Under the pieces are notes generated by a model. That model saw only the letters and a list, made by a program, of their open reading frames with translations. It was not told the DNA's origin and did not search any database. This document shows, one piece after another, positions 54,631 to 64,000 of a stretch of DNA of 64,000 nucleotides. The DNA comes from Enterobacter mori LMG 25706 (GTDB lineage Bacteria > Pseudomonadota > Gammaproteobacteria > Enterobacterales > Enterobacteriaceae): positions 719,794-783,793 of the forward strand of contig NZ_GL890776.1 of the NCBI RefSeq assembly GCF_000211415.1, read 5' to 3'. Each line of letters begins with the position of its first letter. Within the stretch, counting starts at the first letter, position 1. The position numbers and the translations under genes were made by a program.

Positions 54631-56568
54631 ATGTTTCAGGACAACCCGCTGCTAGCGCAGCTTAAACAGCAACTGCATTCCCAGACGCCGCGTGCAGAAG
54701 GGGTCGTAAAAGCCACGGAAAAGGGCTTTGGCTTCCTTGAAGTTGACGGGCAAAAGAGCTATTTCATCCCGCCTCCGCAGATGAAAAAAGTGATGCACGG
54801 CGATCGTGTCACAGCGGTTATTCATACGGAAAAGGAACGCGAGTCCGCCGAGCCAGAAGAACTGATTGAACCCTTCCTGACTCGCTTCGTGGGCAAGGTA
54901 CACAGAAAAGATGACCGTCTTTCCATCGTGCCGGACCATCCCCTCCTGAAAGATGCTATTCAGTGCCGTGCTGCACGTGGCGTTGAGCATGATTTTAAAG
55001 AGGGTGACTGGGCCGTTGCTGAAATGCGCCGCCACCCTCTCAAAGGCGACCGTGGTTTCTATGCTGAGCTGACGCAATTTATCACCTTCGGCGACGACCA
55101 CTTCGTCCCGTGGTGGGTAACGCTGGCGCGTCACAATCTTGAAAAAGAGGCGCCAGACGGCGTCGCGACAGAAATGCAGGACGAAGGTCTGTCACGCCGT
55201 GACCTGACCAGTCTGGACTTTGTCACCATCGACAGTGCCAGCACCGAAGACATGGACGATGCGCTGTTTGCAGAAGAGACTGCGGATGGCAAAGCGCCCC
55301 TCACCGTCGCGATTGCCGATCCTACCGCCTGGATTGTCGAAGGCAGTAAACTGGACGATATGGCAAAAGTGCGTTCGTTCACCAACTACCTGCCGGGCTT
55401 CAATATCCCGATGCTGCCGCGTGAACTCTCTGACGATCTCTGCTCGCTGCGCCCGAATGAAGTGCGCCCGGTACTCGCCTGCCGCATGACTATCGCCGCC
55501 GACGGCACGATTGAAGACGATATCGAATTTTTTGCTGCGACCATCGAGTCCAAAGCCAAGCTGGCCTATGACGACGTGTCCGACTGGCTGGAAAACACCG
55601 GCACCTGGCAACCTGAAAACGACGCCATTGCCGCGCAAATTCGACTGTTGCATCGCGTGTGTCTGAACCGCAGTGAATGGCGTAAAACCCATGCGCTGGT
55701 CTTTAAGGATCGTCCGGACTACCGTTTCGTGTTGGGTGAAAAAGGCGAAGTGCTGGATATCGTTGCTGAACCACGCCGTATCGCTAACCGTATTGTTGAA
55801 GAAGCCATGATTTCGGCCAACATTTGTGCCGCCCGCGTATTGCGCGACAAGTTAGGCTTCGGCATCTATAACGTGCATACCGGATTCGATCCGGCTAACA
55901 CTGAGGCGCTGGCTGCCCTGCTGAAAACGCATGACGTGCATGTCGATCCTGAAGAAGTGCTGACGCTGCAAGGCTTCTGCAAACTTCGTCGCGAACTCGA
56001 TGCGCAACCATCCGGTTTCCTCGACAGCCGTATTCGCCGCTTCCAGTCCTTTGCCGAAATCAGCATCGAACCGGGCCCGCATTTCGGTCTGGGGCTTGAA
56101 GCCTATGCTACCTGGACCTCTCCGATTCGTAAGTACGGCGACATGGTAAACCATCGCCTGCTGAAAGCGATTATCAAAGGGGAATCGGTCGCACGTCCTC
56201 AGGATGATTCCACCGTGCAAATGGCCGAGCGCCGCCGCCTGAACCGTATGGCTGAACGCGATGTCGGTGACTGGCTGTACGCGCGCTTCCTGAATGATAA
56301 AGCTGGAACGGATGCCCGCTTCCCGGCAGAAATCATTGATATCAGCCGCGGCGGTATGCGCGTACGTCTGGTGGACAACGGTGCCGTTGCTTTCATTCCT
56401 GCGCCATTCCTCCATGCTGTACGCGACGAACTGGTGTGTAGCCAGGAAAACGGAACCGTGCAAATCAAAGGCGAAACGGTTTACAAAGTCACTGAGGTGA
56501 TTGATGTGAATATCGCTGAAGTTCGCATGGAAACGCGCAGCATTATTGCGCGCCCGGTCGCCTTATAA
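54631..56568 (+). CDS. rnb: Exoribonuclease II (RNase II)
   Basis: RNase II degrades single-stranded RNA from the 3' end. The 645-residue product has the usual two cold-shock domains (residues 1-170), the RNB catalytic domain with the Asp cluster in [16 protein letters not shown] (E. coli D201, D207, D209, D210), and the C-terminal S1 domain (about 560-640, [25 protein letters not shown]). Also present are [14 protein letters not shown] and [20 protein letters not shown]. Length matches E. coli (644). No strong ribosome site is visible. Confidence 0.97.
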   Translation: MFQDNPLLAQLKQQLHSQTPRAEGVVKATEKGFGFLEVDGQKSYFIPPPQMKKVMHGDRVTAVIHTEKERESAEPEELIEPFLTRFVGKVHRKDDRLSIVPDHPLLKDAIQCRAARGVEHDFKEGDWAVAEMRRHPLKGDRGFYAELTQFITFGDDHFVPWWVTLARHNLEKEAPDGVATEMQDEGLSRRDLTSLDFVTIDSASTEDMDDALFAEETADGKAPLTVAIADPTAWIVEGSKLDDMAKVRSFTNYLPGFNIPMLPRELSDDLCSLRPNEVRPVLACRMTIAADGTIEDDIEFFAATIESKAKLAYDDVSDWLENTGTWQPENDAIAAQIRLLHRVCLNRSEWRKTHALVFKDRPDYRFVLGEKGEVLDIVAEPRRIANRIVEEAMISANICAARVLRDKLGFGIYNVHTGFDPANTEALAALLKTHDVHVDPEEVLTLQGFCKLRRELDAQPSGFLDSRIRRFQSFAEISIEPGPHFGLGLEAYATWTSPIRKYGDMVNHRLLKAIIKGESVARPQDDSTVQMAERRRLNRMAERDVGDWLYARFLNDKAGTDARFPAEIIDISRGGMRVRLVDNGAVAFIPAPFLHAVRDELVCSQENGTVQIKGETVYKVTEVIDVNIAEVRMETRSIIARPVAL

Positions 56569-56884
56569 GCTGTTAAATTGTCGACCCTTTCCTTCATGGG
56601 TGGGTCGACAAATTCTTCTCTCATCACAAACCACAAAATCACTGACTATTTTCAGTCTCCTCCCGCCCAAAATCGCCATAATTATCTACATTAAAAGAAT
56701 CCCTTGATATTCGGTTACGTGAATTTTTATCTGCTGAGTATCCTTTTTAACCTGACTCGTTTTATTATAAGAAATCAGGGAAAAAACAATAAGTTCACTT
56801 CGGTTTTGCCGCTGTATCACAACGGAAAAGTCGACAACAAATGAATGATTTGTGCGCTAATGAGTAGCTGCGGGAGAAAACAGG
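56569..56884. other. Intergenic region between rnb and gmr/rpfR
   Basis: The first 50 bases hold the rnb terminator. The remaining 265 bases are AT-rich, carry no convincing gene, and must contain the gmr/rpfR promoter. GGGAGAAAAC lies just before the gmr ATG as ribosome site. I see no clear sigma-70 pair, but AATAAG and TATTATAAG-type elements at about 56763-56772 are candidates. Confidence 0.5.
56576..56618 (+). terminator. Rho-independent terminator of rnb
   Basis: TTGTCGACCC (56578-56587) pairs with GGGTCGACAA (56602-56611) and is followed by ATTCTTCTC. The 10 bp stem starts 9 bases after the rnb stop. Confidence 0.8.
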
Positions 56885-58873
56885 ATGGACGATTTGGAGC
56901 AGAATTTGCTGTTTCGTTACATGGGAACCCACAGCCCCTGGTGGCGACTGACCGCTGACAGCAATGCTCTGCATCTCTCCACCAGTGAAAATGCCGATGT
57001 GACGCAAGTGATCGCGCTGAATGATGAACAGGCCGCGCTCATCCGCCAGTTAACCGTTATCACTTCCAGTATCTCGATGACCCTCTCTTTGTACGGTGAA
57101 GATGTTCCTGTCCATCTGGTCGGGCGCAAAATTACCCGAAACGAGTGGGCCGGTACAGCCTCTGCCTGGCACGATACCCCTTCCGTTGCGCGCGATCTGG
57201 CGCAGGGTCTCTCTTTTGCCGAACAGGTTGTCTCAGAAGCCAATTCAGTTATCGTTATCCTGGACCAGAACGGCAATATCCAGCGCTTTAACCGCCTGAG
57301 TGAAGAGTACACCGGGCTGAAAGAGCACGAGGTGATCGGGCAAAACGTCTTCAAACTGTTTATGACCCGCAGCGAAGCCGCTGCTTCAAGACGTAATATC
57401 GCCGGTTTTTTTCGTAACGGCAGTTCCTACGAAGTTGAACGCTGGGTCAAGACCCGCAAAGGGCAGCGATTGTTTCTGTTCAGAAACAAATTTGTTCACA
57501 GCGGCAGCGGTAAAAATGAAATTTATCTTATCTGTTCCGGTACCGATATCACGGAGGAGCGGCGTGCTCAGGAACGCCTGCGCGTGCTGGCTAATACGGA
57601 TACCATCACCGGACTGCCAAACCGAAACGCGATCCACGAGCTGATTTCCGATGCCATCGCCACCCGGGGAGACACTCAGGTCGGCGTGGTCTATCTCGAC
57701 CTGGATAATTTTAAAAAGGTTAACGATGCCTATGGGCACATGTTTGGCGACCAATTATTGCAGGCCGTCGCCCTTGCCATTCTGAGTTGTCTGGATGAAG
57801 GTCAGGTGCTGGCGAGACTCGGCGGTGATGAGTTTATTGTGATGGCAACCGATACTTCGCAAGGCTCACTGGAAGCCATGGCATCGCGTATTTTGAGCCG
57901 GTTACGGCAACCCTTCCGCATCGGCTTAATTGAAATTTATACCGGCTGCTCTCTGGGCGTCGCCCTTGCCCCGCAGCATGGCAACGACCGCGAGAGCGTC
58001 ATTCGCAACGCGGATACCGCGATGTATACCGCGAAAGAGAACGGGCGAGGCAAGTTCTGCGTTTTCTCTCCAGAGATGAACCAGCGCGTGTTCGAATATC
58101 TTTGGCTGGATACCAACCTGCGCAAAGCGCTGGATAACGACCAGCTCTTGATCCACTATCAGCCGAAAATGACCTGGCGCGGTGAAGTCAGAAGCCTGGA
58201 AGCGCTGGTGCGCTGGCAATCGCCAGAGCGCGGACTTATTCCTCCGCTGGAATTTATCTCTTACGCTGAGGAGTCCGGATTGATTGTGCCGCTCGGTCGC
58301 TGGGTTATGCTGGACGTGGTGCGTCAGGTGGCTAAATGGCGCGATAAAGGCATTAACCTGCGGGTGGCGGTCAACGTATCAGCGCGTCAACTGGCAGACC
58401 AGACCATATTCAGTGACCTGAAACAGGCGCTGAAGGATCTGAATTTTGAATATTGCCCTATCGATGTTGAACTGACCGAGAGCTGTCTTATCGAAAACGA
58501 AGAGCTGGCCCTTTCGGTCATCCAGCAGTTCAGCCAGCTTGGAGCGCAAATTCATCTGGACGATTTCGGTACAGGCTATTCATCCCTGTCACAGCTGGCG
58601 CGTTTTCCTATCGATGCCATCAAGCTCGATCAGTCGTTTGTGCGGGATATCCATAAACAATCCATTTCGCAGTCGTTGGTCCGTGCGATTGTGGCCGTCG
58701 CTCAGGCACTGAATCTGCAGGTCATTGCGGAAGGCGTGGAGAGCGCAAAAGAAGACGCCTTTCTGACTAAGAACGGCGTCAACGAACGGCAAGGTTTTCT
58801 GTTTGCTAAGCCGATGCCCGCTGCCGTTTTCGAGCGATGGCTAAAGCGCTATCAGTCACGAAAGATGCGTTAA
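56885..58873 (+). CDS. gmr: PAS-GGDEF-EAL cyclic-di-GMP phosphodiesterase, Gmr/PdeR = RpfR-type DSF receptor
   Basis: The 662-residue protein has an N-terminal domain (about 1-110) corresponding to the RpfF-interacting domain of RpfR, a PAS domain (about 115-225, [21 protein letters not shown]), GGDEF 313-317 in [11 protein letters not shown], and EAL 439-441 in [10 protein letters not shown] with [10 protein letters not shown] and a KLDQSFVRD Lys/Asp pair. In E. coli Gmr/PdeR degrades c-di-GMP and controls curli; in Burkholderia and Cronobacter the same architecture (RpfR) binds cis-2-unsaturated fatty acid signals through PAS and is activated as a phosphodiesterase. Because rpfF lies tail to tail (4-base overlap), I regard RpfR as its working identity here. 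Confidence 0.93.
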   Translation: MDDLEQNLLFRYMGTHSPWWRLTADSNALHLSTSENADVTQVIALNDEQAALIRQLTVITSSISMTLSLYGEDVPVHLVGRKITRNEWAGTASAWHDTPSVARDLAQGLSFAEQVVSEANSVIVILDQNGNIQRFNRLSEEYTGLKEHEVIGQNVFKLFMTRSEAAASRRNIAGFFRNGSSYEVERWVKTRKGQRLFLFRNKFVHSGSGKNEIYLICSGTDITEERRAQERLRVLANTDTITGLPNRNAIHELISDAIATRGDTQVGVVYLDLDNFKKVNDAYGHMFGDQLLQAVALAILSCLDEGQVLARLGGDEFIVMATDTSQGSLEAMASRILSRLRQPFRIGLIEIYTGCSLGVALAPQHGNDRESVIRNADTAMYTAKENGRGKFCVFSPEMNQRVFEYLWLDTNLRKALDNDQLLIHYQPKMTWRGEVRSLEALVRWQSPERGLIPPLEFISYAEESGLIVPLGRWVMLDVVRQVAKWRDKGINLRVAVNVSARQLADQTIFSDLKQALKDLNFEYCPIDVELTESCLIENEELALSVIQQFSQLGAQIHLDDFGTGYSSLSQLARFPIDAIKLDQSFVRDIHKQSISQSLVRAIVAVAQALNLQVIAEGVESAKEDAFLTKNGVNERQGFLFAKPMPAAVFERWLKRYQSRKMR

Positions 58874-59739
58874 CTGGCCTGGCGCAACCCCGCCGCCTGA
58901 TGGCGGTTTTGCAGCATAACCAGACGTTCCATATAAGCGATATCTTTCGGTTCAAGGCAAAACGCGGCATCGACCCAGTCTTCTGTAATATCCATCAGTT
59001 CACTGCGTGGCAGCTGCAAAACGCGGGTGCGCGCGCGCAGCATTGCCCTTACACCGTTCAGTTTAGGCTGCAGCGTGTCGATAAATGTTCGGACGGTGAC
59101 ATAGCTTTGTCCCGGTTCAAACAGCACATCCACCAGTCCGTGCTGTTCGTACCACTCAGCCGTATGGGATTCCCCTTTGTAGATGAGCTCCTCTGCCAGC
59201 TTCATGCCTGAGCGGCGTGCAACGAGCGAATAGCCCCCCATCCCGGGGAAAAGATTAAAGGCGATCTCCGGGAACCCTAACCGGGTATCGCGCTGAGCCA
59301 GGAGAAAATGGTGCGCCAGCGCAGCCTCGAAGCCGCCTCCTAAGGCGCTCCCTTCGACCATCGCCAGCGTAATTGCCCCGGTATCAAAACCCCGTGATGC
59401 GGCGTGTACGCAATCAACACAGGCACGCGCATATGCACGTAATGCTTCCCGGCGCCCGTTTTGAATACAGTCTACGAAGAACTGCAAGTCCCCACCGGCG
59501 TTATACATATCGGGTACCAGCGATCCGGTAACCCAAAAATCGACCGCAAAACCGGACTGGCGAACCAGCCAGGAAAGATTCATGATCTCCTCTATTAATG
59601 CGTGGTTGAAGCAAGGGCGCGGTTGCGACCGCAACATCATCCAGACAGTGCGACGCTCCGCCTCATAATAGCCCGCTAGCTGAGTGAAACGTTCAGTATC
59701 GGTAAACAGTGTGCAGGTTGCTTGATTGATAACGGTCAT
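58870..59739 (-). CDS. rpfF: RpfF-type DSF signal synthase (crotonase family)
   Basis: RpfF makes cis-2-unsaturated fatty acids of the diffusible signal factor family from acyl-ACP by dehydration and thioester cleavage. The 289-residue product has the same length as Xanthomonas RpfF. Two Glu with the correct 20-residue spacing are seen: E138 in [13 protein letters not shown] and E158 in [17 protein letters not shown], matching E141 and E161 of the Xanthomonas enzyme. [19 protein letters not shown] is the typical RpfF oxyanion region. Start is preceded by GAGG nine bases upstream. K-12 lacks it, whereas Cronobacter has rpfF beside rpfR. A generic enoyl-CoA hydratase is unlikely. Confidence 0.9.
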   Translation of the reverse strand: MTVINQATCTLFTDTERFTQLAGYYEAERRTVWMMLRSQPRPCFNHALIEEIMNLSWLVRQSGFAVDFWVTGSLVPDMYNAGGDLQFFVDCIQNGRREALRAYARACVDCVHAASRGFDTGAITLAMVEGSALGGGFEAALAHHFLLAQRDTRLGFPEIAFNLFPGMGGYSLVARRSGMKLAEELIYKGESHTAEWYEQHGLVDVLFEPGQSYVTVRTFIDTLQPKLNGVRAMLRARTRVLQLPRSELMDITEDWVDAAFCLEPKDIAYMERLVMLQNRHQAAGLRQAS

Positions 59740-59932
59740 AGTCTAATTCCTCTTAAAAAAAAGCGCCTTGCGCGCAGTTTTAGACTAATCCACTCATTAA
59801 CCCTGCAGCATGAGAGGGAATAAAATTATCACTTTCATTTATGTACTTTAGTTATTGCATTTTTTCCCTTCTCTTTTGTTCCCATTTTCTGCATCATTGA
59901 AAATATTAACTTTTCGCTCCTGGGGTGAGATT

Positions 59933-60115
59933 ATGTCTGACATTGATGCACTGGCTGTGGCACGACGTATTGATACGGTGCTGGATATCCTGGTTGCAGG
60001 TGATTATCACTCTGCGATCCGTAATCTTGAGATCCTTAAATCAGAGTTACTGGCTCACAAAGATTCCGATTCTGCGCCAGAAAGCGCCCAGCCAAAAGCC
60101 CCGTGGGAAGTTTGA
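59933..60115 (+). CDS. yciZ: Small protein YciZ (UPF0509)
   Basis: The 60-residue product [20 protein letters not shown]... contains [28 protein letters not shown], as in E. coli YciZ (57 residues), ending KAPWEV. The true start at 59933 has GGGTGAG close upstream; a longer frame from 59855 encodes an unrelated hydrophobic leader. Function is not known. It precedes yciT by about 40 bases and may share its transcript. Confidence 0.88.
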   Translation: MSDIDALAVARRIDTVLDILVAGDYHSAIRNLEILKSELLAHKDSDSAPESAQPKAPWEV

Positions 60116-60157
60116 CTCCACCGTTTCCGACCTCGTTTTGCTTTTTAAATGGATGCT

Positions 60158-60910
60158 ATGAATTCCCGACAACAAATCATTTTGCAGATGGTCATCGATC
60201 AGGGGCGCGTAAGCGTGGTCGATCTCGCTAAAACGACCGGCGTTTCTGAAGTCACAATCCGTCAGGATCTTAACCTTCTGGAAAAACAGAGCTACCTGCG
60301 TCGCGCGCATGGTTATGCCGTCCCACTGGACAGTGAAGACGTTGAAACCCGCATGATGAACAATTATGCCCTCAAACGAGAACTGGCAGAATTTGCTGCG
60401 TCCTTAGTGAACAATGGTGAAACGGTCTTTATTGAGAATGGCAGCAGTAATGCCCTTCTGGCACGCACACTGGCCGATCAAAAAGACGTAACCATTATTA
60501 CCGTCAGCAGCTATATTGCGCATCTGCTGAAAGAGACGCGCTGTGAGGTCATTCTGCTGGGCGGTATTTACCAGAAGAAAAGTGAAAGCATGGTGGGACC
60601 ACTCACTCGCCAGTATGTCCAGCAGGTTCATTTCAGCAAAGCGTTCATTGGTATTGATGGCTGGCAACCTGACACCGGGTTCACCGGCCGGGATATGATG
60701 CGTTCTGACGTAGTAAATGCCGTGCTGGAAAAAGAGTGTGAAGCAATTGTCCTTACCGACAGTTCTAAATTCGGTTCCGTACATCCTTATATGATGGGCC
60801 CGATAAACCGATTTAGCCGCGTGATCACCGATGAACGACTGAGTGATGAACATCGCCAGCAGCTTGAGCATGACGGCCTGACCGTCGATATTGTGAGAAA
60901 ACCTGCCTGA
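60158..60910 (+). CDS. yciT: DeoR-family transcriptional regulator YciT
   Basis: The 250-residue product starts [52 protein letters not shown], a DeoR winged helix, followed by the DeoRC sensor domain ([55 protein letters not shown]). In E. coli YciT is implicated in osmotic and acid stress control, matching its neighbour osmB. The ATG three codons upstream lacks a ribosome site; this start agrees with the E. coli protein. Confidence 0.94.
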   Translation: MNSRQQIILQMVIDQGRVSVVDLAKTTGVSEVTIRQDLNLLEKQSYLRRAHGYAVPLDSEDVETRMMNNYALKRELAEFAASLVNNGETVFIENGSSNALLARTLADQKDVTIITVSSYIAHLLKETRCEVILLGGIYQKKSESMVGPLTRQYVQQVHFSKAFIGIDGWQPDTGFTGRDMMRSDVVNAVLEKECEAIVLTDSSKFGSVHPYMMGPINRFSRVITDERLSDEHRQQLEHDGLTVDIVRKPA

Positions 60911-61121
60911 CTCTCCTCTGCGCCTGAATAACGGGCGCAAATCTCTCCCTCTCTCTGAGATGATTCCGAAGCCTGCTTTAAGAGTTTTTACCTGTTTAAC
61001 CTGGGCTAAAGAGGTAAAATTATTATTAGCGATATAACAGGAAGTGACTATCACTTGCGTGATTACGTAACACCTGCGCGACTAGCTTTCATGGAAAACA
61101 GAATTTAAGTATGACTATTGT

Positions 61122-61130
61122 CTATACTTA
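61122..61130 (+). promoter_or_regulatory. Sigma-S type minus-10 of osmB
   Basis: CTATACTTA resembles the sigma-S-preferred CTACACTTA. It lies 45 bases before the osmB ATG. osmB of E. coli has an rpoS-dependent, osmotically controlled promoter, in keeping with this. Confidence 0.55.
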
Positions 61131-61174
61131 AAGTGCACTTCTTTCCGTGAATCGATAATTCAGGAGAAAGTATT

Positions 61175-61393
61175 ATGACCTTTACCAGCAAAAAAATCGC
61201 TGCCGCTGTTCTGGCAATTACAGTAGCTATGTCCCTGAGCGCCTGCTCTAACTGGTCTAAACGTGACCGTAACACCGCGATTGGTGCGGGTGCCGGTGCT
61301 CTTGGTGGTGCGGTATTAACGGATGGTAGTACGCTGGGTACATTAGGTGGTGCTGCTGTCGGCGGCATTATCGGTCACCAGGTGGGCAAATAA
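61175..61393 (+). CDS. osmB: Osmotically inducible lipoprotein OsmB
   Basis: The 72-residue product has a lipoprotein signal with lipobox LSAC (Cys24) and a glycine-zipper tail (AIGAGAGALGGAVLTDGSTLGTLGGAAVGGIIGHQVGK region). OsmB is an outer membrane lipoprotein of stationary phase and high osmolarity. CAGGAGAAAG precedes the ATG. It has its own promoter and a shared terminator with convergent yciH. Confidence 0.96.
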   Translation: MTFTSKKIAAAVLAITVAMSLSACSNWSKRDRNTAIGAGAGALGGAVLTDGSTLGTLGGAAVGGIIGHQVGK

Positions 61394-61461
61394 TCACCAT
61401 AACGGCTCTCACCGGTCTAATAATATATTCAGTATTTTTCAGGTCTGACTTACACACGTAT

Positions 61462-61494
61462 AAAGAGCCACGGTTAACGCCGTGGCTCTTTTAA
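61462..61494. terminator. Bidirectional terminator between osmB and yciH
   Basis: AAAGAGCCACGG (61462-61473) and CCGTGGCTCTTT (61480-61491) form a perfect 12 bp stem with a 6-base loop and A/T runs on both sides. It separates convergent osmB and yciH. Confidence 0.9.
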
Positions 61495-61495
61495 T

Positions 61496-61822
61496 TTAGC
61501 CACCCGCCAGTTTAACTTTCATTCCTTTGGCTTCGAGCAGCGTTTTAATTAAATCGCGTTTGTCGCCCTGAATTTCGATCACGCCATCTTTCACGGCACC
61601 GCCGCAGCCGCATTTCTTTTTTAATTCTGCGGCCAGTTTAGCCAGCTCCGCATCATCCAGATCGATACCGGTAATCAGGCACACTCCCTTGCCCTTGCGA
61701 CCACTGGTCTGACGCTGGATGCGCACGATGCCATCACCTTTAGGACGTTCAGCTTTCTCTTTTGGCTCATCGATACGCCCGGTGCCGGTGGAGTAGACCA
61801 GGCGGCTGTTGGAATCGCTCAT
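61496..61822 (-). CDS. yciH: SUI1/eIF1-family protein YciH
   Basis: The 108-residue product has the SUI1 fold: VRIQRQTSGRKGKGVCLITGIDL, KKKCGCGGAVKDGVIEIQGDKRDLIKTLLEAKGMKVKLAGG. It is related to eIF1 and may affect fidelity of translation starts, but its physiological role in bacteria is unclear. The ATG overlaps the pyrF stop by one base (TGATG), and pyrF-yciH form an operon. Confidence 0.95.
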   Translation of the reverse strand: MSDSNSRLVYSTGTGRIDEPKEKAERPKGDGIVRIQRQTSGRKGKGVCLITGIDLDDAELAKLAAELKKKCGCGGAVKDGVIEIQGDKRDLIKTLLEAKGMKVKLAGG

Positions 61823-62559
61823 CAGGCACCCTTTTTCAATGACGCGTTGATCGCTTTTAGCGTCTGCGCCGGATCCGCAGATTGCGTAACGGGACGGCCG
61901 ATCACCATATAATCTACACCTGCAGCCAACGCTTGCTCTGGCGTCATAATGCGGCGCTGATCGCCAACCTCACTGCCCGCGGGACGAATACCCGGCGTGA
62001 TAAGCTTAAATTGTTGGCCCAGTTCGGATTTGAAGCGCACCGCCTCCTGGGCTGAACAGACTACCCCATCGAGACCACAGTTTTGCGTCAGACGAGCCAG
62101 ACGTTCAGCTTGCTCAGCAGGTGACAACGTCACGCCAAGATCGCGCAGGTCAGATTCATCCATGCTGGTCAGCACGGTGACCGCAATCAGGAGCGGTGCA
62201 TCTTTGCCGAAGGGCACCAGCGCCTCGCGCGCGGCGGTCATCATACGCGCCCCACCCGATGCATGGACGTTGACCATCCACACACCAAGCTCGGCTGCTG
62301 CAGCGACGGCATGCGCAGTGGTGTTGGGAATATCATGGAATTTCAGGTCCAGGAAAACGTCAAACCCACGCTGCTGAAGACCGCGGACAATTTGCGGACC
62401 AAACAGCGTAAACATCTCTTTGCCAACTTTCAGACGGCAATCTCGCGGATCGATACCATCAACAAAGGCCAGCGCGGTGTCGCGGTTATTATAATCAAGC
62501 GCAACAACAACAGGAGAATCAGTAATTACGCGGGAAGCGGAGGAAGTAACAGACGTCAT
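61822..62559 (-). CDS. pyrF: Orotidine 5'-phosphate decarboxylase PyrF
   Basis: PyrF converts OMP to UMP, the last step of pyrimidine synthesis. The 245-residue product, starting at 62559 ([16 protein letters not shown]), matches E. coli in length. The catalytic [10 protein letters not shown] motif is present, as are [29 protein letters not shown] and [12 protein letters not shown] for phosphate binding. A frame extension of 41 codons is not used; AAGGG precedes the chosen ATG. In E. coli it follows lapAB. Confidence 0.97.
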   Translation of the reverse strand: MTSVTSSASRVITDSPVVVALDYNNRDTALAFVDGIDPRDCRLKVGKEMFTLFGPQIVRGLQQRGFDVFLDLKFHDIPNTTAHAVAAAAELGVWMVNVHASGGARMMTAAREALVPFGKDAPLLIAVTVLTSMDESDLRDLGVTLSPAEQAERLARLTQNCGLDGVVCSAQEAVRFKSELGQQFKLITPGIRPAGSEVGDQRRIMTPEQALAAGVDYMVIGRPVTQSADPAQTLKAINASLKKGA

Positions 62560-62745
62560 GACCAGCCCTTTTCGTCTATGGGCGCGCAGCGGCGCGGAAC
62601 AGATAAACGGCCAGCATTCTACCTGCCAGCGGTGGACATTGACAGAATCGATTTCCTTTCCTGCCTGACCGAAAAATTGCACGGTGCTGACTCAGTGACA
62701 AAAACCCAACAGTATGTTGTAACTAAAATGAGGCGTTTTAAAAAA

Positions 62746-63915
62746 TTACTGCCCGTCAAGACCACGAATCGGCTTGATGGTTGACCAGGCGCGGCACGAA
62801 GGACAGTGCCAGTACAGCGTATAGGCAGTAAAACCGCACTTCTGGCAGCGGTAGCGCGGCTTACTGCGTACCTGCTCGCCGACCATATCGCGCAGCACCC
62901 TCAGGCTCTCTTTGGCACGCCCTTCTTCTGCGTCGTTCAGGTGGTAATCCATCAGCTTATGGAACACCCGCATGGTCGGATGACGCTGCAGCTGACGCGT
63001 AATATAAACCTGCGCGGTGTCGCTTCCCTCATACTGCTCAACAACGTCTGAGAGCATCAGTTCAGCGGTGGCGCCAGTATTTTCTTCCACGCAACGACGC
63101 AGGAATGCTACCCACTCATCCTGCTTGTCGAGCTGTTGATAGCAGGTTTGCAGCATTTCCAGCGTTTCACTGACCAACTCTTTATCCTGGTCGATAACCC
63201 GCAACAGGCTTTCAACGGCTTTGGCGTAGTCGCCATTCGCCATAAAGACGCGCCCCATCATGATGGAGATTCGTGCGCTGTTGCGATCCGCAGCGGCGCC
63301 TTTCTTCAGCAGTGCCATGGCTTTATCCATGTCGTCGTTGCCCATTTGCTGAAGCGCCAGTTCGCAATAGAAGTGAGCAATTTCTACGCGTTGCTTATCT
63401 TTGCCAAGCTTCACCAGACGTTCGGCTGTATCTATGGCTTTTTGCCATTCGCTGGTCGCCTGGTAAATCTGCAGTAACTGCTGGAGCGCACTGATACGGA
63501 AGTCGGTCTCATCAACCAATTGGGTGAACATATCTTCGGCACGGTCGTACAGCCCCGCCGCCATGTAATCACGTCCCAGCTGTTGAACGGCCAGCAAGCG
63601 TTGATCGTAGGTTAACGACGCGCTTTCCATCAGCGTCTGGTGAATACGAATAGCGCGATCAACCTCACCGCGCGAGCGGAACAGGTTGCCCAGGGTGAGA
63701 TGCGCTTCTACGGTGCCCGTATCCTCTTTCAACATATCAAGGAACAGATCAACCGCTTTATCCTGTTGATTGCTCAGGAGGAAGTTCACCCCCGCTACAT
63801 AGTCGCGGGAGAGTCGGTTGGCCTCATCCTGTTTTGTTTGTTGCGCACTTCTGCGGCCCATATACCAGCCATAGGCTGCGGCTACAGGCAAAAGCAGAAA
63901 CAACAACTCCAGCAT
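62746..63915 (-). CDS. lapB: Lipopolysaccharide assembly protein LapB (YciM)
   Basis: LapB controls lipopolysaccharide synthesis by aiding FtsH-mediated degradation of LpxC. The 389-residue product has an N-terminal membrane segment (LELLFLLLPVAAAYGWYMG), nine TPR-like repeats over about 35-340, and a C-terminal rubredoxin-type zinc site C357, C360, C371, C374 (RCQKCGFTAY...WHCPSCRAW). Length equals E. coli LapB. It begins 6 bases after the lapA stop. Essential or nearly so in E. coli. Confidence 0.97.
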   Translation of the reverse strand: MLELLFLLLPVAAAYGWYMGRRSAQQTKQDEANRLSRDYVAGVNFLLSNQQDKAVDLFLDMLKEDTGTVEAHLTLGNLFRSRGEVDRAIRIHQTLMESASLTYDQRLLAVQQLGRDYMAAGLYDRAEDMFTQLVDETDFRISALQQLLQIYQATSEWQKAIDTAERLVKLGKDKQRVEIAHFYCELALQQMGNDDMDKAMALLKKGAAADRNSARISIMMGRVFMANGDYAKAVESLLRVIDQDKELVSETLEMLQTCYQQLDKQDEWVAFLRRCVEENTGATAELMLSDVVEQYEGSDTAQVYITRQLQRHPTMRVFHKLMDYHLNDAEEGRAKESLRVLRDMVGEQVRSKPRYRCQKCGFTAYTLYWHCPSCRAWSTIKPIRGLDGQ

Positions 63916-63921
63916 ATTCGA

Positions 63922-64000
63922 TTATTCCTTGGCTACCGGCACACCAGAACTCTCCGGAATGTCAGTCGCGGGCGCAATTTGATGTTCAAGGCGTTTGATT
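63922..64000 (-). CDS. lapA: Lipopolysaccharide assembly protein LapA (YciS), C-terminal fragment
   Basis: The reverse strand ends ...RLEHQIAPATDIPESS..., then PVAKE and stop at 63924-63922, like the C-terminal tail of E. coli LapA (LENQL-type coiled coil). The rest lies outside the window. LapA is a small inner membrane partner of LapB, immediately upstream of it. Confidence 0.85.
   Translation of the reverse strand, partial: IKRLEHQIAPATDIPESSGVPVAKE

Overview
The window is chromosomal DNA from a member of the Enterobacteriaceae, most likely Enterobacter or a close relative such as Lelliottia or Cronobacter. The proteins match E. coli K-12 counterparts closely. The gene order (mppA, mpaA, ycjG, tpx, tyrR, ycjFX, ycj operon, psp, sap, fabI, yciW, rnb, gmr, yciZ, yciT, osmB, yciH, pyrF, lapBA) follows the K-12 tyrR-psp-sap-pyrF segment with Enterobacter-type insertions and losses. 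I see no rRNA, tRNA, CRISPR array, insertion sequence or phage gene.

Layout. 1-12100: the front half of a type VI secretion (T6SS) cluster read leftwards (tssB, tssC, tssK, tssL, an OmpA-domain anchor, hcp, clpV, an effector/immunity cassette, vgrG running off the edge), behind a 0.7 kb AT-rich leader. 12800-16900: murein-peptide recycling (mppA, mpaA, ycjG) and tpx. 17179-18387: a periplasmic aldose-epimerase-like gene between tpx and tyrR. 18426-22527: tyrR and the ycjXF pair. 22681-36428: the LacI-type regulator ycjW facing the complete ycjMNOPQRSTUV-ompG catabolic operon, with an intact ycjV ATPase. 36629-38164: pspDCBA (no pspE), with pspF divergent. 39397-44677: sapABCDF, in which sapD carries a one-base frameshift. 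44858-52340: a 7.5 kb accessory island between sapF and fabI with a TupA-like ATP-grasp gene, a two-component system, two membrane proteins and an RND pump lacking its adaptor. 52611-64000: conserved fabI to lapA, but with rpfF (DSF-type signal synthase) inserted tail-to-tail against the PAS-GGDEF-EAL gene gmr/rpfR.

How it works together. The T6SS genes build sheath, baseplate, anchor, tube, spike and recycling ATPase, and carry a likely zinc-metallopeptidase toxin with a lipoprotein antitoxin. The ycj operon imports a glucoside, phosphorolyses it (YcjM, YcjT), isomerises glucose 1-phosphate (YcjU) and interconverts glucosides and gulosides through 3-keto sugars (YcjQ, YcjR, YcjS). Two identical 14 bp imperfect palindromes, one at the ycjM start and one at the ycjT/ycjU junction, are the best operator candidates for YcjW. 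The rpfF/rpfR pair forms a cis-2-unsaturated fatty acid signal module coupled to cyclic-di-GMP.

The items most worth following up are the sapF-fabI island, the rpfF-rpfR pair, the T6SS metallopeptidase cassette, the sapD frameshift, the duplicated ycj operator, and a perfect FNR-type box in the T6SS leader. Functional statements come from family recognition; comparisons with K-12 are from memory and no searches were run.
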